64,000 nt of DNA from Aporrectodea caliginosa. Its lineage: Eukaryota; Annelida; Clitellata; Crassiclitellata; Lumbricidae. The notes beneath the pieces were generated by a model that saw nothing but the letters and a program-made list of their open reading frames with translations, had not been told where the DNA came from and ran no database searches. Shown here piece after piece: positions 1 to 10,922 of this stretch (positions within the stretch are counted from its first letter, which is position 1; each line of letters opens with the position of its first letter). The DNA lies in assembly GCA_020284085.1 (NCBI GenBank), contig JACEVL010000776.1:1-64000 (forward strand), given 5' to 3'. A program made the translations under genes and the position numbers.

Positions 1-148
1 TCAGAGCTGTTAAAATCTTTACGCAGGTGCGTAATTGCGTAATGCTAGTTACGCGCCTGCGAAAACTGGTCGCATCATAAGCGCTTCCGGTATTACATTA
101 ATGTAGGCCTATTATTATTATTATTTTTTTCTGTAGAAAATAAATAAA

Positions 149-149
<1 letters not shown>

Positions 150-234
<85 letters not shown>
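150..234. repeat. (TTA)n microsatellite
   Basis: Uninterrupted ATT/TTA trinucleotide run. A short TTA stretch precedes it from about 110. No gene is visible in 1-430. Confidence 0.95.
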
Positions 235-235
<1 letters not shown>

Positions 236-429
236 ATTTCCCGAAATGTGAATCTACGACGCTGATCGTCAACCGCTAGGAGAAGATGCAGTTATAATTA
301 TCCAAGTGCTTGAAATCGAAGGGGAAATGGTGAGTTGTGAGCCGCTTTTTGCAGGAAGGAAGTGAATTTGAATTACGAAGAGAACGCAGTCGTTGGCGCG
401 AACCGAACAGAATTGCCTCAGATTTGTCT

Positions 430-905
430 GGGTTTATGGTCAAACCATTGAAACAGAGCCATGCAAATTTTTCTGTTTACCAGGCTGATCGGTGTGTGAC
501 AGAGCAAGATGGAGCTGAGTATCATCCGGTCACTGTTGTAATTGGACTCCAAAGTGATTAGCTGAACGACTGATTGGGAAGTAGAGAATCTAAATAATAA
601 GTACCGAGGGCAGACCTCTGTGGCATTCCAGCAGTGTAAACAGCGGGTTAAGATCGAGCGGTGCTGCGGTTCCGATGCCAATCTGCTGATACGGTCATCT
701 ACATGTACGTAAGAAACTAATCAGTTTAAGGCAGTCCCAGGGGACACAGAACCTTTTGGTGAGTCTTGAAAGCAGTACCTGGTGGTTTATGGTGTCGAAG
801 GCTGCACTGAGGTCAAGGCATAGTGAGAGGCAGGAATTTCCATTGTCAATAGACGAGAAGATGTTATCCAGCGAAGAGACGAGAACGAGAACAGTTTCAG
901 TTTGA
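430..905 (-). pseudogene. LINE reverse transcriptase fragment, decayed
   Basis: On the minus strand the translation contains LDLSAAFDTINHQVLLSRL (about 784-820), a classic RT motif of CR1/L2/Jockey-group LINEs. Upstream is the expected LDNIFSSIDNGNSCLS segment. Downstream in other frames are RT-like pieces such as DTQLHLALSHTDQP. Several frameshifts and stops break the frame, so this is a dead 5'- and 3'-truncated copy. The clade is inferred. Confidence 0.75.
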
Positions 906-2188
906 AATGGTTGCTTTTTGCTTACATGTAAATTTGTTTCATATTGAAGCCTTGAAGACTTGAAAACATTGAAGACATTGAAGATATAAATAAATCTTGG
1001 TTTTCGTTATGGAATTTCTGATAGTATTTAAGTTCTTTGTCTCTGTTTCTGACGAAGTTCTTAATATTTTAAGAAATTCTCCTCTGGATTTATTGGTGGG
1101 GCAATGCCCCACCATCTCAATTATTGGGGGGGGAACGTGCCCCGGCTGCCCCGGCAGAGTCTACGCCTATGTATAGGAATACAGGCAGAGAGCGACCCCA
1201 AAAGACCCCTTCCAATTTTACGTCTTCTCACGCGCTGTAGGCCTAAGGGAAAGCTGCAACATTAGGCTAATCAATCCATCAATCAATATTCGTTTAATCA
1301 TCAAACCAGGCTGTCACAGACGCAACCTGTTAATTGAGCTTAACGTAGATACGCTAGCCTAAATCATAGATTGCTATAGGGCCTAGGCTACACACCTATC
1401 TATCACTGCCAACTGGCTGAATGGCACCAAGGACAGATAGTGATGCTGTTGGCATCCTATAAATTAAGGCATGGTTTTTTTTAGATCACTCGTGTGCAGC
1501 CTAATATATCTGGCCTATAAGTTAGGCCTATTGGAGCTTTCATGTATGCCTGATACAGTGGCTTCTGAAGTTCTGTGTCCCTAAACAACCAGGCTCAATA
1601 TTGTATAATGTTGCCGCATGCCAACTCGCAACAACGCTATTTATAATATATTATTTCTTTTTTCACACGGGCCGACACGGCGTAGTCTTAGTTAGATTAA
1701 ATAGCCTACGCAAGTGAAAGCATATTTTTAAGTTTAAACCAATGTAAATGTTTACTTTTGTCAGAATATGCAGACGATAATGTCGCCAGATTAAATGCGA
1801 GCCCTCCATAATAAATTAAGTATAGGCCTATAGGTCTACAGTGTGTGTTAACAAAATCGAGCGATTTTATCCGGTTTGCGCTTGTTTATACAAGAAAAGT
1901 GGGTCTGACACAGGGCTGTGAGTGAAGACTCTGTAACTTGTAGAAAGTGTGATAAAAATCGAAAAGAAACACTTCCCTCTGTTTTTCACTGGGCTCAAGT
2001 TGCGCCCGCTCTGAATATGGATAAAAGCCCCTGGTCTGATCCTTGATCACGACCTGGAGATAGACTAGGCCTTCTTTTTAACGGTGAAGTAAGCAAGATT
2101 TTAGAGATTAAATTTTATGACAGATACATTGCGTTTGATCCGCGAGTTATAAACCCTATGCAATATACACATTACAATACAGGTAGGC
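906..2188. other. Intergenic, no gene recognised
   Basis: Mostly unique AT-rich sequence with several TAGGCCTA palindromes. Around 1100-1175 is a G-run-rich stretch ending in CTACGCCTATG, which matches one terminus of the CATAGGCGTAG-type hAT element at 55154-56672. It may be a solo or truncated end. No convincing ORF. Confidence 0.5.
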
Positions 2189-2199
2189 CTACAACTGCA

Positions 2200-2420
2200 T
2201 TTGATAGGTTATTGCCTTTCTTTCAAAGTATAGAATTGCACACACATGACCATATGATACAACACCGATGGTGTTGAGCAATGACTGAAAAACTTGTCTC
2301 AAGGTCCATAAACAATGACCGCATGATTGGAGGCTCGAACCTGTACTCTCCGTGTTCCAGACTTCCAGGCCAAGTGCTATGACCAATCCTTCTTTAACCA
2401 ACTGTTGCGGGTTGATGTGC
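2200..2420 (-). mobile_element. tRNA-derived SINE (family B), diverged
   Basis: It shares the order of other family B copies (7976-8195, 58290-58495): a body with a CACACGACCATACGAC-like stretch, then CTTGCTCAAGGTCC-like, then a B-box-like GGCTCGAACC. On the minus strand the tRNA-like head comes first. It is more diverged than the other copies. Confidence 0.65.
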
Positions 2421-2578
2421 AACTTAATATTAGAGGCACAGATCTCTTCAACGATATGCCTATAGGTTACGTAATCCCTGTATGGTACACAGAAGACCTA
2501 GCTACTGTATAATAGGCTACACCGTGTTTCAGTAATCGGGCTGTGTGAATGTTAGTCAATGTACGTGTATTCGTCCGA

Positions 2579-2640
2579 TCATCGGGAAGGCAGACAGACA
2601 GGAAGGCAGGCAGGCAGACAGACAGGCAGGCAGGCAGTGT
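2579..2640. repeat. (GGCA/GACA)n microsatellite
   Basis: Imperfect tetranucleotide run of GGCA and GACA. It gives meaningless PACLPVC-type ORFs on the other strand. Confidence 0.85.
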
Positions 2641-2999
2641 ATGGCATACACGCATACAGGGAGGCAGAAATGCTGGTTAGCTTACTTGGAAGATAATGGT
2701 TAATACACAGAGTCCATTGTCCATGGATAAGAGTACAGCGAAGTCTGATCCAGGCCATAGAATTAGCCAACATGCAGGGACTTCATATCTTCAGTTTCAT
2801 GTCGTTTTTTATATCGACTTCAGTTTCTTAGTGTTGACATAAATCTCTGTAGACCTACATTATAACCATGGCTAAGGCCTATAATATTTCCTTCATCTGA
2901 CTAGAAAATAAAAACGACAGCCTCTTCTGAGTATCTCTTCTCTGTATCTCCGTAGCATTCCAGTAGTAGCAAGAGTTATCTCGGCCAATTTATCATTTA

Positions 3000-3355
3000 T
3001 AGTGTAGTGGTTAGTGTGCTCGATGGACTGTCGATCGAGAGGGCGGGGTTCAAAACCAAATCCCCGCCCGCGCGGGGATTTGGTTCAATGTTTCTGCTCA
3101 ATATGCACCCCATTAGCCAATTCAGCTATAATGAGTATACTCAGAGGCGAAAATCTATACATAATTTTGGGGGAGGGCAGACACTACGAGGGCCTGATTG
3201 GGGGGGGCAGAAGGGCTTAAGTAAAAACTTTGGGGGGGACAGTCCCCTCTGTCCTCCCATGATTTACGCCACTGAGTATACTGTCGGTGGGAAGATCAGA
3301 CGGCGAGGTAGAGGACTGGCCACCCGCCCTCATATGCCGAGGCTAAGAAAATGAA
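3000..3355 (+). mobile_element. tRNA-derived SINE (family D), split by a MITE
   Basis: The head reads TGGTTAGTGTGCTCGA then GCGGGGTTCAAAACC, resembling tRNA A and B boxes. The body includes CCAATTCAGCTATAATGAGTATACT, then CTGTCGGTGGGAAGATCAGACG and GGCCACCCGCCCTCATATGCC. Related copies lie at 11400, 12150, 13900, 25600, 52900 and 58160. A 133-bp MITE at 3142-3274 splits the body and duplicates AGTATACT. Confidence 0.75.
3142..3274. mobile_element. 133-bp hAT-like MITE with 8-bp TSD
   Basis: Ends CAGAGGCG...CGCCACTG form short imperfect inverted repeats. Flanks AGTATACT at 3134-3141 and 3275-3282 are identical 8-bp target duplications, the hAT hallmark. A second copy of exactly the same length lies at 28367-28499. 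It is inserted in SINE D. Confidence 0.85.
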
Positions 3356-3639
3356 GTCACCAACACATGATCATACCCAAGGTTGCCTCAGGGTTAGCTT
3401 AAAGGACTGCACTTCTTCTTCTTCTTCTAAGTGAAGAGGATAAAATGAACAGAGGCAACCATCCTGTAGTCTACAGGCCTACACATCAGAAAGCGATTAT
3501 TTAATTACCATGGTTGTTTTTTTGTTTTTTGTTTTCCCCCACGAATCGATATTTACTACGGTACTTAGCCTGTTATACTATGACCTCTTCAATTTCTGTT
3601 ACCTACTATATAATGACACTTATGAAACGAAAACTGTTA

Positions 3640-3710
3640 ATGACTGTATTCACAGTGGAGGCAACAGGATTTCAGGTTTGGGGGCTAAAGCTCCAAGCCC
3701 TGTGCGTTAA
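3640..3710. mobile_element. Partial MITE related to 31415-31582
   Basis: The stretch from CAGTGGAGGCAACAGG through TTTGGGGGCTAAAGCTCC resembles, in reverse, the end of the complete 168-bp element at 31415-31582. Only one end is recognised. Confidence 0.45.
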
Positions 3711-3861
3711 TTTTGGTAAAAAGTACATTTTATATAGCCTATAGCTAGTTACCCCAAAAATTACTGCAAAATAGCAGGGCTGTTAACAATATTGGAAAAA
3801 GTATTGGCAATACCAAAACTATTTCTTAAAAGAATTCATTTCATTTAATTCATTTCATATA

Positions 3862-4125
3862 TTTATATAGCGCCCCTTCAAGATTTCTACTCAGAGGCGC
3901 TCCCGACTACAGCGCGGACACTGAATCGGAGTTTCACGCCGAAGCGCATGAGCAACTGCGAGTGAAGGACTTGCCCAGGGTCCCTACGCGGTGGCTTGAG
4001 GTGGATTCGAACTCGCAACCCTCCGGCTGCAAGGCACCAAATATACCCCTTGAGGTGGATTCGAACCCGCAACCCTCCGGCTGCAAGGCACCGAACATAC
4101 CTCTATACCACCGCGCCCCACAATT
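3862..4125 (-). mobile_element. tRNA-derived SINE (family C) with duplicated B-box segment
   Basis: On the minus strand: a tRNA-like head with GGGTTCGAATCCACC, then CTTCACTCGCAGTTGCTCATGCGC, then the tail GTCGGGAGCGCCTCTGAGTA...GGGGCGCTATATAAAT. The B-box segment occurs twice in tandem (3996-4049 and 4050-4103, period 54 bp). The tail matches the LINE 3' end at 7440-7500. Confidence 0.8.
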
Positions 4126-4254
4126 GCAATGCCAGTACAAATACTTTTACTAATACTTTTCGATAGATTTACTGGATTTTCCCTTAGCACACTTGATGCA
4201 TAGGGTTGACAACTTTTGATTGTGCCAAACCGGGACGCCTGCAGTCACTGGATA

Positions 4255-4256
<2 letters not shown>

Positions 4257-4317
<61 letters not shown>
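4257..4317. repeat. (TA)n microsatellite
   Basis: Pure TA dinucleotide run, flanked by GGATAGGCA and TGCCATTACC. Confidence 0.95.
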
Positions 4318-4320
<3 letters not shown>

Positions 4321-4429
4321 ATTACCAATAATTACTTACCCAGTCAGACTTTCAATTTTGTCAATACGGGACGCATGTAACCAAATCCCAATACGTACAG
4401 CGTCGTAAAATTATTTAAAACATAGGCCT

Positions 4430-4680
4430 ATTTAGCCGTGTTTTCATCTCTCATCCCACTTCTAATTCTACTATAAATATTTTGATCGCTCATCCAACTT
4501 CTAGTTTTACATGGTCTCATTACTTCATCGCTCATCCAACTTCTACTTGTGCTATAAATATGCTCATCCTGAGTCATCCAACGTCTAATGTTACCGCAAT
4601 AATATAGCATTAATACCATGTTTTCATAGCTCATGAATCCAACTTCTAGTTTTACTATAGCATCTATTTATGAACTGCTT
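4430..4680. repeat. Degenerate minisatellite (CATCCAACTTCTA units)
   Basis: About five diverged units contain CATCCAACTTCTA followed by an AT-rich half, spaced 40-60 bp. Flanking stretches at 4320-4400 and 4685-4770 resemble each other (both contain ATATGCCA-TACCA-TAATTA...TTACCC). The array may therefore be the core of a transposable element like those at 27768-28593 and 53067-53456. Confidence 0.55.
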
Positions 4681-4876
4681 TACATAATTATTGGGACTTG
4701 GGTAAATGCATCCGGGTCCCCCTCAGTCACTCGATATGCCACTACCAGTAATTATATTTACCCGATCCATGTAACTGCATTTAACGAAGTTGAATCAGCC
4801 TATCAGTGCATGGGATCTACAGTCTAGTGTAAACAGCTGTAAAAAATTACAGTCAAATCATCAAAAGACAAATGAC

Positions 4877-4877
4877 C

Positions 4878-4949
<72 letters not shown>
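4877..4949. repeat. (TA)n microsatellite at a SINE tail
   Basis: Long pure TA run directly next to the 3' end of the family C SINE at 4955-5180. The same head-to-tail relation occurs at 10013 and 41037. Confidence 0.95.
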
Positions 4950-4952
<3 letters not shown>

Positions 4953-4954
4953 AT

Positions 4955-5180
4955 TGTATTTGAACACTTGTTATAGCGCCTCAACCAGATTTCCCATTCA
5001 GAGGCGCTCCCGACTACTGCGCGAACGCTGAGTCGGAGTTTCACGCCGAAGCGCATGAGCAATTGCGAGTGAAGGACTTGCCCAGGGTCCCTACGCGGCG
5101 ACTTTGAGGTGGATCCGAACCCGCAACCCTCCAGCTGCAAGGCACCGAACATACCCCTACACCACCGCGCCCCAGTTGTA
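4955..5180 (-). mobile_element. tRNA-derived SINE (family C), near complete
   Basis: Minus strand: GGGGCGCGGTGGTGTAGGGG (A-box-like head), GGGTTCGGATCCACC (B box), then GGGACCCTGGGCAAGTCC, GAGCGCCTCTGAATGGG and GCGCTATAACAAGTG. It ends in the TA microsatellite. This is the best copy of the family in the window. Confidence 0.8.
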
Positions 5181-5214
5181 TTGTGATGTGTTGTATTGTG
5201 TGTTGTATTGTACT

Positions 5215-5335
5215 CCACGTTTATAATGCGACCGAGCCACCCGCAGTAAAGATCCGAGAAATTAATCTCTGATAATCCGACCCGACCGGGAAGCGAACCC
5301 GGGGCGCCGGCGCGGCGAGCGGGCACCAACCCACT
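5215..5335 (-). mobile_element. Possible tRNA-like repeat
   Basis: The minus strand reads CCGAGTGGGTTGGTGCCCG then CCGGGTTCGCTTCCCGG, resembling a tRNA head with A and B boxes. The T-arm-like hairpin is good but no 3' half forms a full cloverleaf. A SINE head is more likely than a functional tRNA. Confidence 0.4.
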
Positions 5336-5424
5336 CGGCCACTCAGGATCCTTATATCATTATATCATTACTATCATTTGAGGCGGCTACGAGCCATCAG
5401 GATATCAGTCTCCTCTCCTCTCTT

Positions 5425-5595
5425 CATCACTATTGTTCAAGCGTTCGTCTGCAGTCGCATTGATTACTGCAACGCTTTGTATTTAAGTATTCCCAAAGTA
5501 CGTCTGTCAACAAACCAAACGGTCTTACCTCCGCTGCCAGAGTGATCGTACATCTGTCTGGATTCTCTCATATCTCGACCATCATTACAAACACT
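5425..5595 (+). pseudogene. LINE RT thumb-region fragment
   Basis: The translation includes TIVQAFVCSRIDYCNALYLS. After a frameshift it continues SAARVIVHLSGFSHISTIIT. Both match the conserved C-terminal RT region (FV-SRLDYCN-L, then NAAARL) of CR1/L2-type LINEs. It is short, frameshifted and dead. Confidence 0.75.
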
Positions 5596-5921
5596 AATAT
5601 ATATTATATATATATATATATATACACATACATACATACATACATATATATATATATCAGAGGATCCACAGAGATCACTAACCTAAATAGGTCTAGTGTA
5701 TACCATCTATTCTAATTGCTATTAGAATATATGATGATCAGAGTTGTTGCCGTGCCATTCCACAGAGGATAGATTACTGACCTATAGGCCTACCATGTAT
5801 TCTAATTGCTATGACCGCTCTGTGAAACTTATCTACGGCTGGTTGTTCGAGTTTTGTGTGCGAAAACAAGAACAACATTTGGTCAGTGGATATTGATTAT
5901 TACCACCAAGTTGCGGTACAA

Positions 5922-6108
5922 TATGGGATCAATCCAGCACAATATTGGATCAATCCAGGACAATATGGGACCAATCCAGGACAATGTGGGATCAATCCAG
6001 GACAATATGGGATCAATCCAGGACCATATGTGATCAATCCAGGACAATATGGGATCAATCCAGGACAATATTGGATCAATCCAGGACAATATGGGATCAA
6101 TCCAGGAC
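5922..6108 (+). repeat. 21-bp minisatellite, 9 units
   Basis: The unit GGGATCAATCCAGGACAATAT is repeated about nine times with few changes. The period is a multiple of three, so frames stay open and encode INPGQYG heptads on the plus strand. The open frames follow from the period and do not show a gene. Confidence 0.9.
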
Positions 6109-6393
6109 ACGGCACGCAGAAGACCGATTCCGGGACTGTCCAGGCAAATCCGGGACGGTTGGCAGCGCAATTCATGCACAAGGACATACTTCCGGTCATT
6201 TCCCCTATTTATAGATTCCTTAAGTCCGTTCACACCAAAGATCACAGACAGGCCCGTGCACAGCTGGTATAGGCTCAGGCCAGATGGGAAATGTGGGCCC
6301 CATTAATTTCACTTAGACAGAGAAGCAGAATAGTGATTGACCAGAACTTAACGTTTTCAGAATTTTCGACGCATATAGGCCTATGCATCAAAA

Positions 6394-6469
6394 ACACAGA
6401 GAGTTGAGCTGTAGACCTATATAATTGCGGCAATTAGGCTATATAGGTCTACAGCTCAACTCTCTGTGT
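6394..6469. other. Perfect 30-bp inverted repeat (hairpin)
   Basis: Bases 6394-6423 (starting ACACAGAGAGTTGAGC) are perfectly complementary to 6440-6469, with a 16-nt loop between. No target duplication is clear. It could be a tiny MITE, a miRNA-like hairpin or a recent fold-back duplication. Confidence 0.85.
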
Positions 6470-7324
6470 ATTATATTTGCCCATCAACCTAGAATATATG
6501 TGTACTTAAATTGATGTATGGCCTGCTTCTATATCGCCTATTACTGTGGAAATATGAAGCAAAAGTAGCTGAAAACAATAATAACTCTGGGTAGGTCTCC
6601 ATACTTTTCCTAACAGGTGTGCTGTTTGCACACTATACTTGGTGTAATTGGTATACTTTGCCGTACATCAATGCGATAATAAGTGCAAAACTGTACGTGT
6701 GTGCGCATGTATATAATGCTATTATAGTTAAGATTGCATACTCTTTTGTTAATGTGATTTTGATGTTTCTGTTAGTTTGATTTTGAGCCCAAGGCTTACT
6801 CCAATCTAAGTATCGATTGGCTGTCTTTCTTTTCCTAATTGTATTTTTTTTAAATATATAGGCCTAATTAAGTGTCCCTATTTTGCGGGATCCATGATCC
6901 ATTCTGGGCCTCCGTGTAGACCCAGTCATGTCAAACCGCTGCCTTATTGTTTCATTTGTTCTTTTCTTTTTCTGTTCTGATGGTTATAGAAATAAATGAT
7001 TGATTGATTGATGTACATGTAGGCCTACTTGCGCGTTTTGGTAGCCTGTCATATATATTTTGTATCCGCGCGTGCACGGGCGTGTAGGCCTGAAGTTAAA
7101 GGGCTAAAGGTCTAGCAAATAAAAGTTAATTATGCACCATCTGTAGGCCCTATGTGAAAAATAATTTGATAGAAAAAGCGGAATTCATCGTTAGGCCTAA
7201 TGATAGCAGTTGTTAATTCGTGTTTACTTCTGCGCGCCTGTAATTAGTTTTTAGCTTTAAAGTCAGGACGTCACTTCGGGTTTTTGGGTGGGGGGGGGGC
7301 AAAACCTGCCCAGCTTGTTAAGTT
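6470..7324. other. Intergenic; possible LINE 3' end near 6990
   Basis: There is no gene. At 6880-7010 a stretch ends GAAATAAATGATTGATTGATTG, the style of CR1/L2 LINE 3' tails that finish in short tandem repeats. Another such tail is at 10880-10920. Confidence 0.4.
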
Positions 7325-7500
7325 TGTATATAGTCTGCATGGGTCCCTCGACCTGGAATGGCCTCCCTCTGGAGCTTCACCTCTTTCCTGGGACCTTCTC
7401 TCCTATGTTCTTTTCTCACCTTAAAACTGTTCTTTTTGGCCGTGCTGGAGTCGGGAGCGCCTCTGAGTAGTTTTCTTGAAGGGGCGCTATACAAATGTTC
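7325..7500 (+). pseudogene. LINE ORF2 C-terminus and 3' end
   Basis: The translation CMGPSTWNGLPLELHLFPG followed by FFSHLKTVLFGRAGVGSASE and a stop matches the APxxWNxLP...FKxxLKTxLF ending of CR1/L2-type LINEs. The last coding bases and 3' UTR (GGGAGCGCCTCTGAGTAG to GGGGCGCTATACAAATG) equal the tail of the family C SINEs. Confidence 0.8.
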
Positions 7501-7800
7501 GATATGAAAAAAACCTGCAAGCCAGTGCTGCAAGATGTGTGCCGTTAGTGTGCGTATAGGCCTACTTGTCACTTAAAATGAATTAGGTTTCGATTGCTTT
7601 ATTTATACTTGCAAGAAATGTGTAAAAAGCTATGCAACCTCTACTTTTGTCAATAGTATATTAGGCCTATCTATTTCTTACTATGTTTGATTTTCTGCTG
7701 TCCTAGACTCCTAGTGACGAATAAAGATATATTATTTAATAAAATGCACTGACATACATAGACTTTTCCATCAAATTCATAGGGTGCAATTGCTCCTTGC

Positions 7801-7850
7801 CCTTTCAATCAATCAATCAATCAATCAATCAATTTATATAGCGCCTTTCC
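7801..7850. repeat. (CAAT)n followed by a SINE/LINE tail
   Basis: About eight CAAT units lead into TTTATATAGCGCCTTTCC, the shared SINE C/LINE 3' end. Confidence 0.8.
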
Positions 7851-7975
7851 TAATGACGTTCCTATTTAAAATCAGCCCGAAGGTGCCTCCTGAGCACAGT
7901 AAGCCTAGTTCGTCCCAGTTTTTTTACATTGGTGAATGATAGGCCTATATCTTCTCTCAACACCGTTAAACGAAT

Positions 7976-8195
7976 TTCGCCATGCTTAGCAATAGCTGCA
8001 TTTGATATTGCCCTCCTTCCAAAGCTCAGAAGTGCACACGACCATACGACATAGCATCGATGGGGCTGAGAAACTGAAAGTGAAAGACTTGATCAAAGTC
8101 CCTATACACTGTAACTGCCTCGAACGAGGCTCGAACCCGTACACTCTCTGCATTACTGTAACAGGTCGAGCGCTCTAACCAATTGGCCACCGTTT
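7976..8195 (-). mobile_element. tRNA-derived SINE (family B)
   Basis: The minus strand starts GTGGCCAATTGGTTAGAGCG (A-box region). The B box GGTTCGAGCC lies at 8128-8137. GGGACTTTGATCAAGTC and the body ATGGTCGTGTGCACTTCTGAG follow. The same order is seen at 41408, 44672 (plus) and 58290. Confidence 0.8.
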
Positions 8196-8243
8196 GTAAA
8201 ATTAATGTCCATATATAGGCTAGGTTGCCAATTCACTGCAATT

Positions 8244-8356
8244 AACTCCGCCACTACCCTACCTGTGGTAGTGCCAGTCCCAAGCCTGGAGAAAGGAGGA
8301 GGGCGACACTAATCATCTTTGTTATGACACAGTGTCGTTAAACAGCAACCAAGAAG
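8244..8356 (+). mobile_element. ~113-bp retroposon family A with 14-bp TSD
   Basis: It begins AACTCCGCCACTAC, carries GTGCCAGTCCCAAGCCTGGA and GGAGGAGGGCGACACTAATC, and ends near AACAGCAACCAAG. Flanks AATTCACTGCAATT at 8230-8243 and 8357-8370 are exact target duplications. The core resembles my recollection of RTE-clade LINE 3' UTRs (inference). Confidence 0.88.
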
Positions 8357-8494
8357 AATTCACTGCAATTTCATAACTTGATCTGGAAAGACTATATATA
8401 GTAGGCCTACGTGCCTCCCTTCCAGTCACCCTCACTACTTTCAACCTTTGAGTATTTTTGCTTGTTTACTTTCAACGACCACTGTATTTTTGCT

Positions 8495-8583
8495 TGTTTA
8501 CTGTTAACGACCACTGTGTGGTAACAAAGACCATTAGCGTCGCCCTCATCCTTTATCCAGGCTTGGGACTGGCACTGTCAGAA
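8495..8583 (-). mobile_element. Retroposon family A, diverged
   Basis: The minus strand reads TGCCAGTCCCAAGCCTGGATAAAGG...GGGCGACGCTAATGG...GTTACCACACAGTGG. The 5' AACTCCGCC end is not preserved. Confidence 0.75.
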
Positions 8584-8599
8584 AGCGAACAGTGGCGAA

Positions 8600-9040
8600 C
8601 CTTTGAGTCATCTGACACCTAGACGTGTAGGCTGTTGGGTCGGCATCGTTTGCCTTGCTAATTCCCCCGCATGCGCTTCTCCATTAGCCCCATTATATGG
8701 CTCAGACTTCGCCTTGAATGTGTACGTCGAAAGTACTTTTCCCTCATGCATTTCGCACCTGACCATACGCGTCTATCCCTCCCACTGCTGCCACCATCGT
8801 AACCTGACGCCAACCACTTCACGGCCTCTCCTTTTCTGTGGCGCCGATAAATTTCGGATATCACCTTTACATTTGCAACCATTGTCTACCATTCCCATGG
8901 CAACCCGATGGACAAGTTGCGATTTTTGTCTGTGGGTGTTCGTGTCAAATGTAACAGCCGCCAACCTCCCGCCGCGTTGGAAAGGCGGACTTTCTGACCA
9001 TGGAGATCGAAATCAAATCAAAAGCTAATAAATTATTCAA
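8600..9040 (+). other. Unassigned GC-richer stretch with a 141-codon ORF
   Basis: The ORF at 8603-9028 has no domain I recognise, no signal peptide and no repeated structure. The region is richer in CpG and GC than its neighbours and could be a promoter or first-exon region. I do not assert that it is coding. Confidence 0.2.
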
Positions 9041-9112
9041 ATAGCTAGCCAAGACTTGGCCACACTTGTTGACCTCGGTGACCTTTCAGGCTGACCTCTT
9101 CGCCTCTACCTT

Positions 9113-9244
9113 CCTTTCACGTAACAAAAGACAAGCGGGGTTAATTAACTCTGAGTTAAGTTTAACTGAAATGACCATCCTTTCACGTAACAAAAGACAA
9201 GCGGGGTTAATTAACTCTGAGTTAAGTTTAACTGAAATGACCAT
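9113..9244. repeat. 66-bp tandem duplication, two identical units
   Basis: Units 9113-9178 and 9179-9244 both run from CCTTTCACGTAACAAAAGAC to AACTGAAATGACCAT with no differences seen. This is a very recent or conversion-maintained duplication. Confidence 0.9.
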
Positions 9245-9302
9245 AGGAGACAGTTGCACCCAATTAACCTAACGGGCTCCGCGGACCGCAGCTGTCGGTT
9301 TC

Positions 9303-9390
9303 CAAACAGTGCCTGGCCAAAGCCTTGATAAAGGAGGAGGGCGATGCTAATCATGCATGGTATGAAACAACCTTATTAAACCGAAGGTAT
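9303..9390 (+). mobile_element. Retroposon family A, partial
   Basis: Matches the core: CAGTGCCTGGCCAAAGCC, TGATAAAGGAGGAGGGCGAT, GCTAATCATG. The first third is diverged. Confidence 0.65.
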
Positions 9391-10198
<808 letters not shown>

Positions 10199-10252
10199 GA
10201 ATTTATATAGCGCCCCTTCAAGATCCCTACTCAGAGGCGCTCCCGACCCAGG
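10199..10252 (-). mobile_element. SINE C / LINE 3' tail, solo
   Basis: GCGCCCCTTCAAGATCCCTACTCAGAGGCGCTCCCGAC is the reverse of the family C tail. It is truncated and no tRNA-like head follows. Confidence 0.8.
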
Positions 10253-10560
10253 CCATACGGAAGAATGCAGTCTTCAACAGTTGGTGAAACTGAGAACAGT
10301 TTGGAAGGTGTCGTAAATCTAGTGTTAGCCCGTTCCAGGTTGTTGGACCAACCACAGAGAAGGAACGGCTCTGCATTGTTGAAGAGCTTAATGTGTCTAA
10401 CGTCTATGGATTGCCTCATAACTCAAGACAAGAGCTGTATTATGTTCTACAGACTTCTACAGCATCCAAAAACAGGTCATTCACCTTATTAACAGGCCTT
10501 GGGTTAACAAGAAACTCAGCTAACTAGTGGGTCATCTGGTTTTGATCAATCGCAAGCCCA
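10253..10560. other. Unassigned; possible repeat body
   Basis: Non-simple sequence without a recognised domain. It has small ORFs only. Confidence 0.3.
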
Positions 10561-10755
10561 GATTAAAAACTCAGGCGGATAGACCACCTACTATACAGCG
10601 GATGGTGTTTGTAACTCGAGTGGCAAGAAAGAGAGAGAGGGAAGAATCAAGATAGGAATATTTTTTGAGTTCTAAGGACAGGATTCTGTGTATCATCAGA
10701 CTTCCGCTCCACTTGCACCCCCTACCCAACTCAGCTATAACGATTATACGAACCA
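10560..10755 (+). mobile_element. SINE D-related repeat, paired with 15105-15380
   Basis: The stretch GCCCAGATTAAAA, GATGGTGTTT, AAGAAAGAGAGAG and ATCAAGATAGGAATATTTTT, then CACTTGCACCCCCTACCCAACTCAGCTATAACGA, recurs almost unchanged at 15105-15300. The last part is the family D body. Confidence 0.65.
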
Positions 10756-10922
10756 TAGGCCTACACTGTCATAACACGGCCTACATTTTCTCTCAATCAG
10801 CCATAACGAATTGATCTGATAAAGTAACCAATATAACTATATTAACTTGTAAGCAGAAATGCGCCTTTGACATTCTGTGATTAGAAATAAACGAATATTG
10901 ATTGACTGATTGATTGATTTAA

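Noticed and set aside
5856..6272. 138-codon INPGQYG protein gene
   Set aside because: The open frame comes from the 21-bp period. No start context, signal peptide or conserved flank supports it.
7976..8195. Functional tRNA genes (also 4955, 12360, 58480)
   Set aside because: A/B-box-like heads are fused to shared SINE bodies, recur in many copies and lack a full cloverleaf with a proper 3' half.
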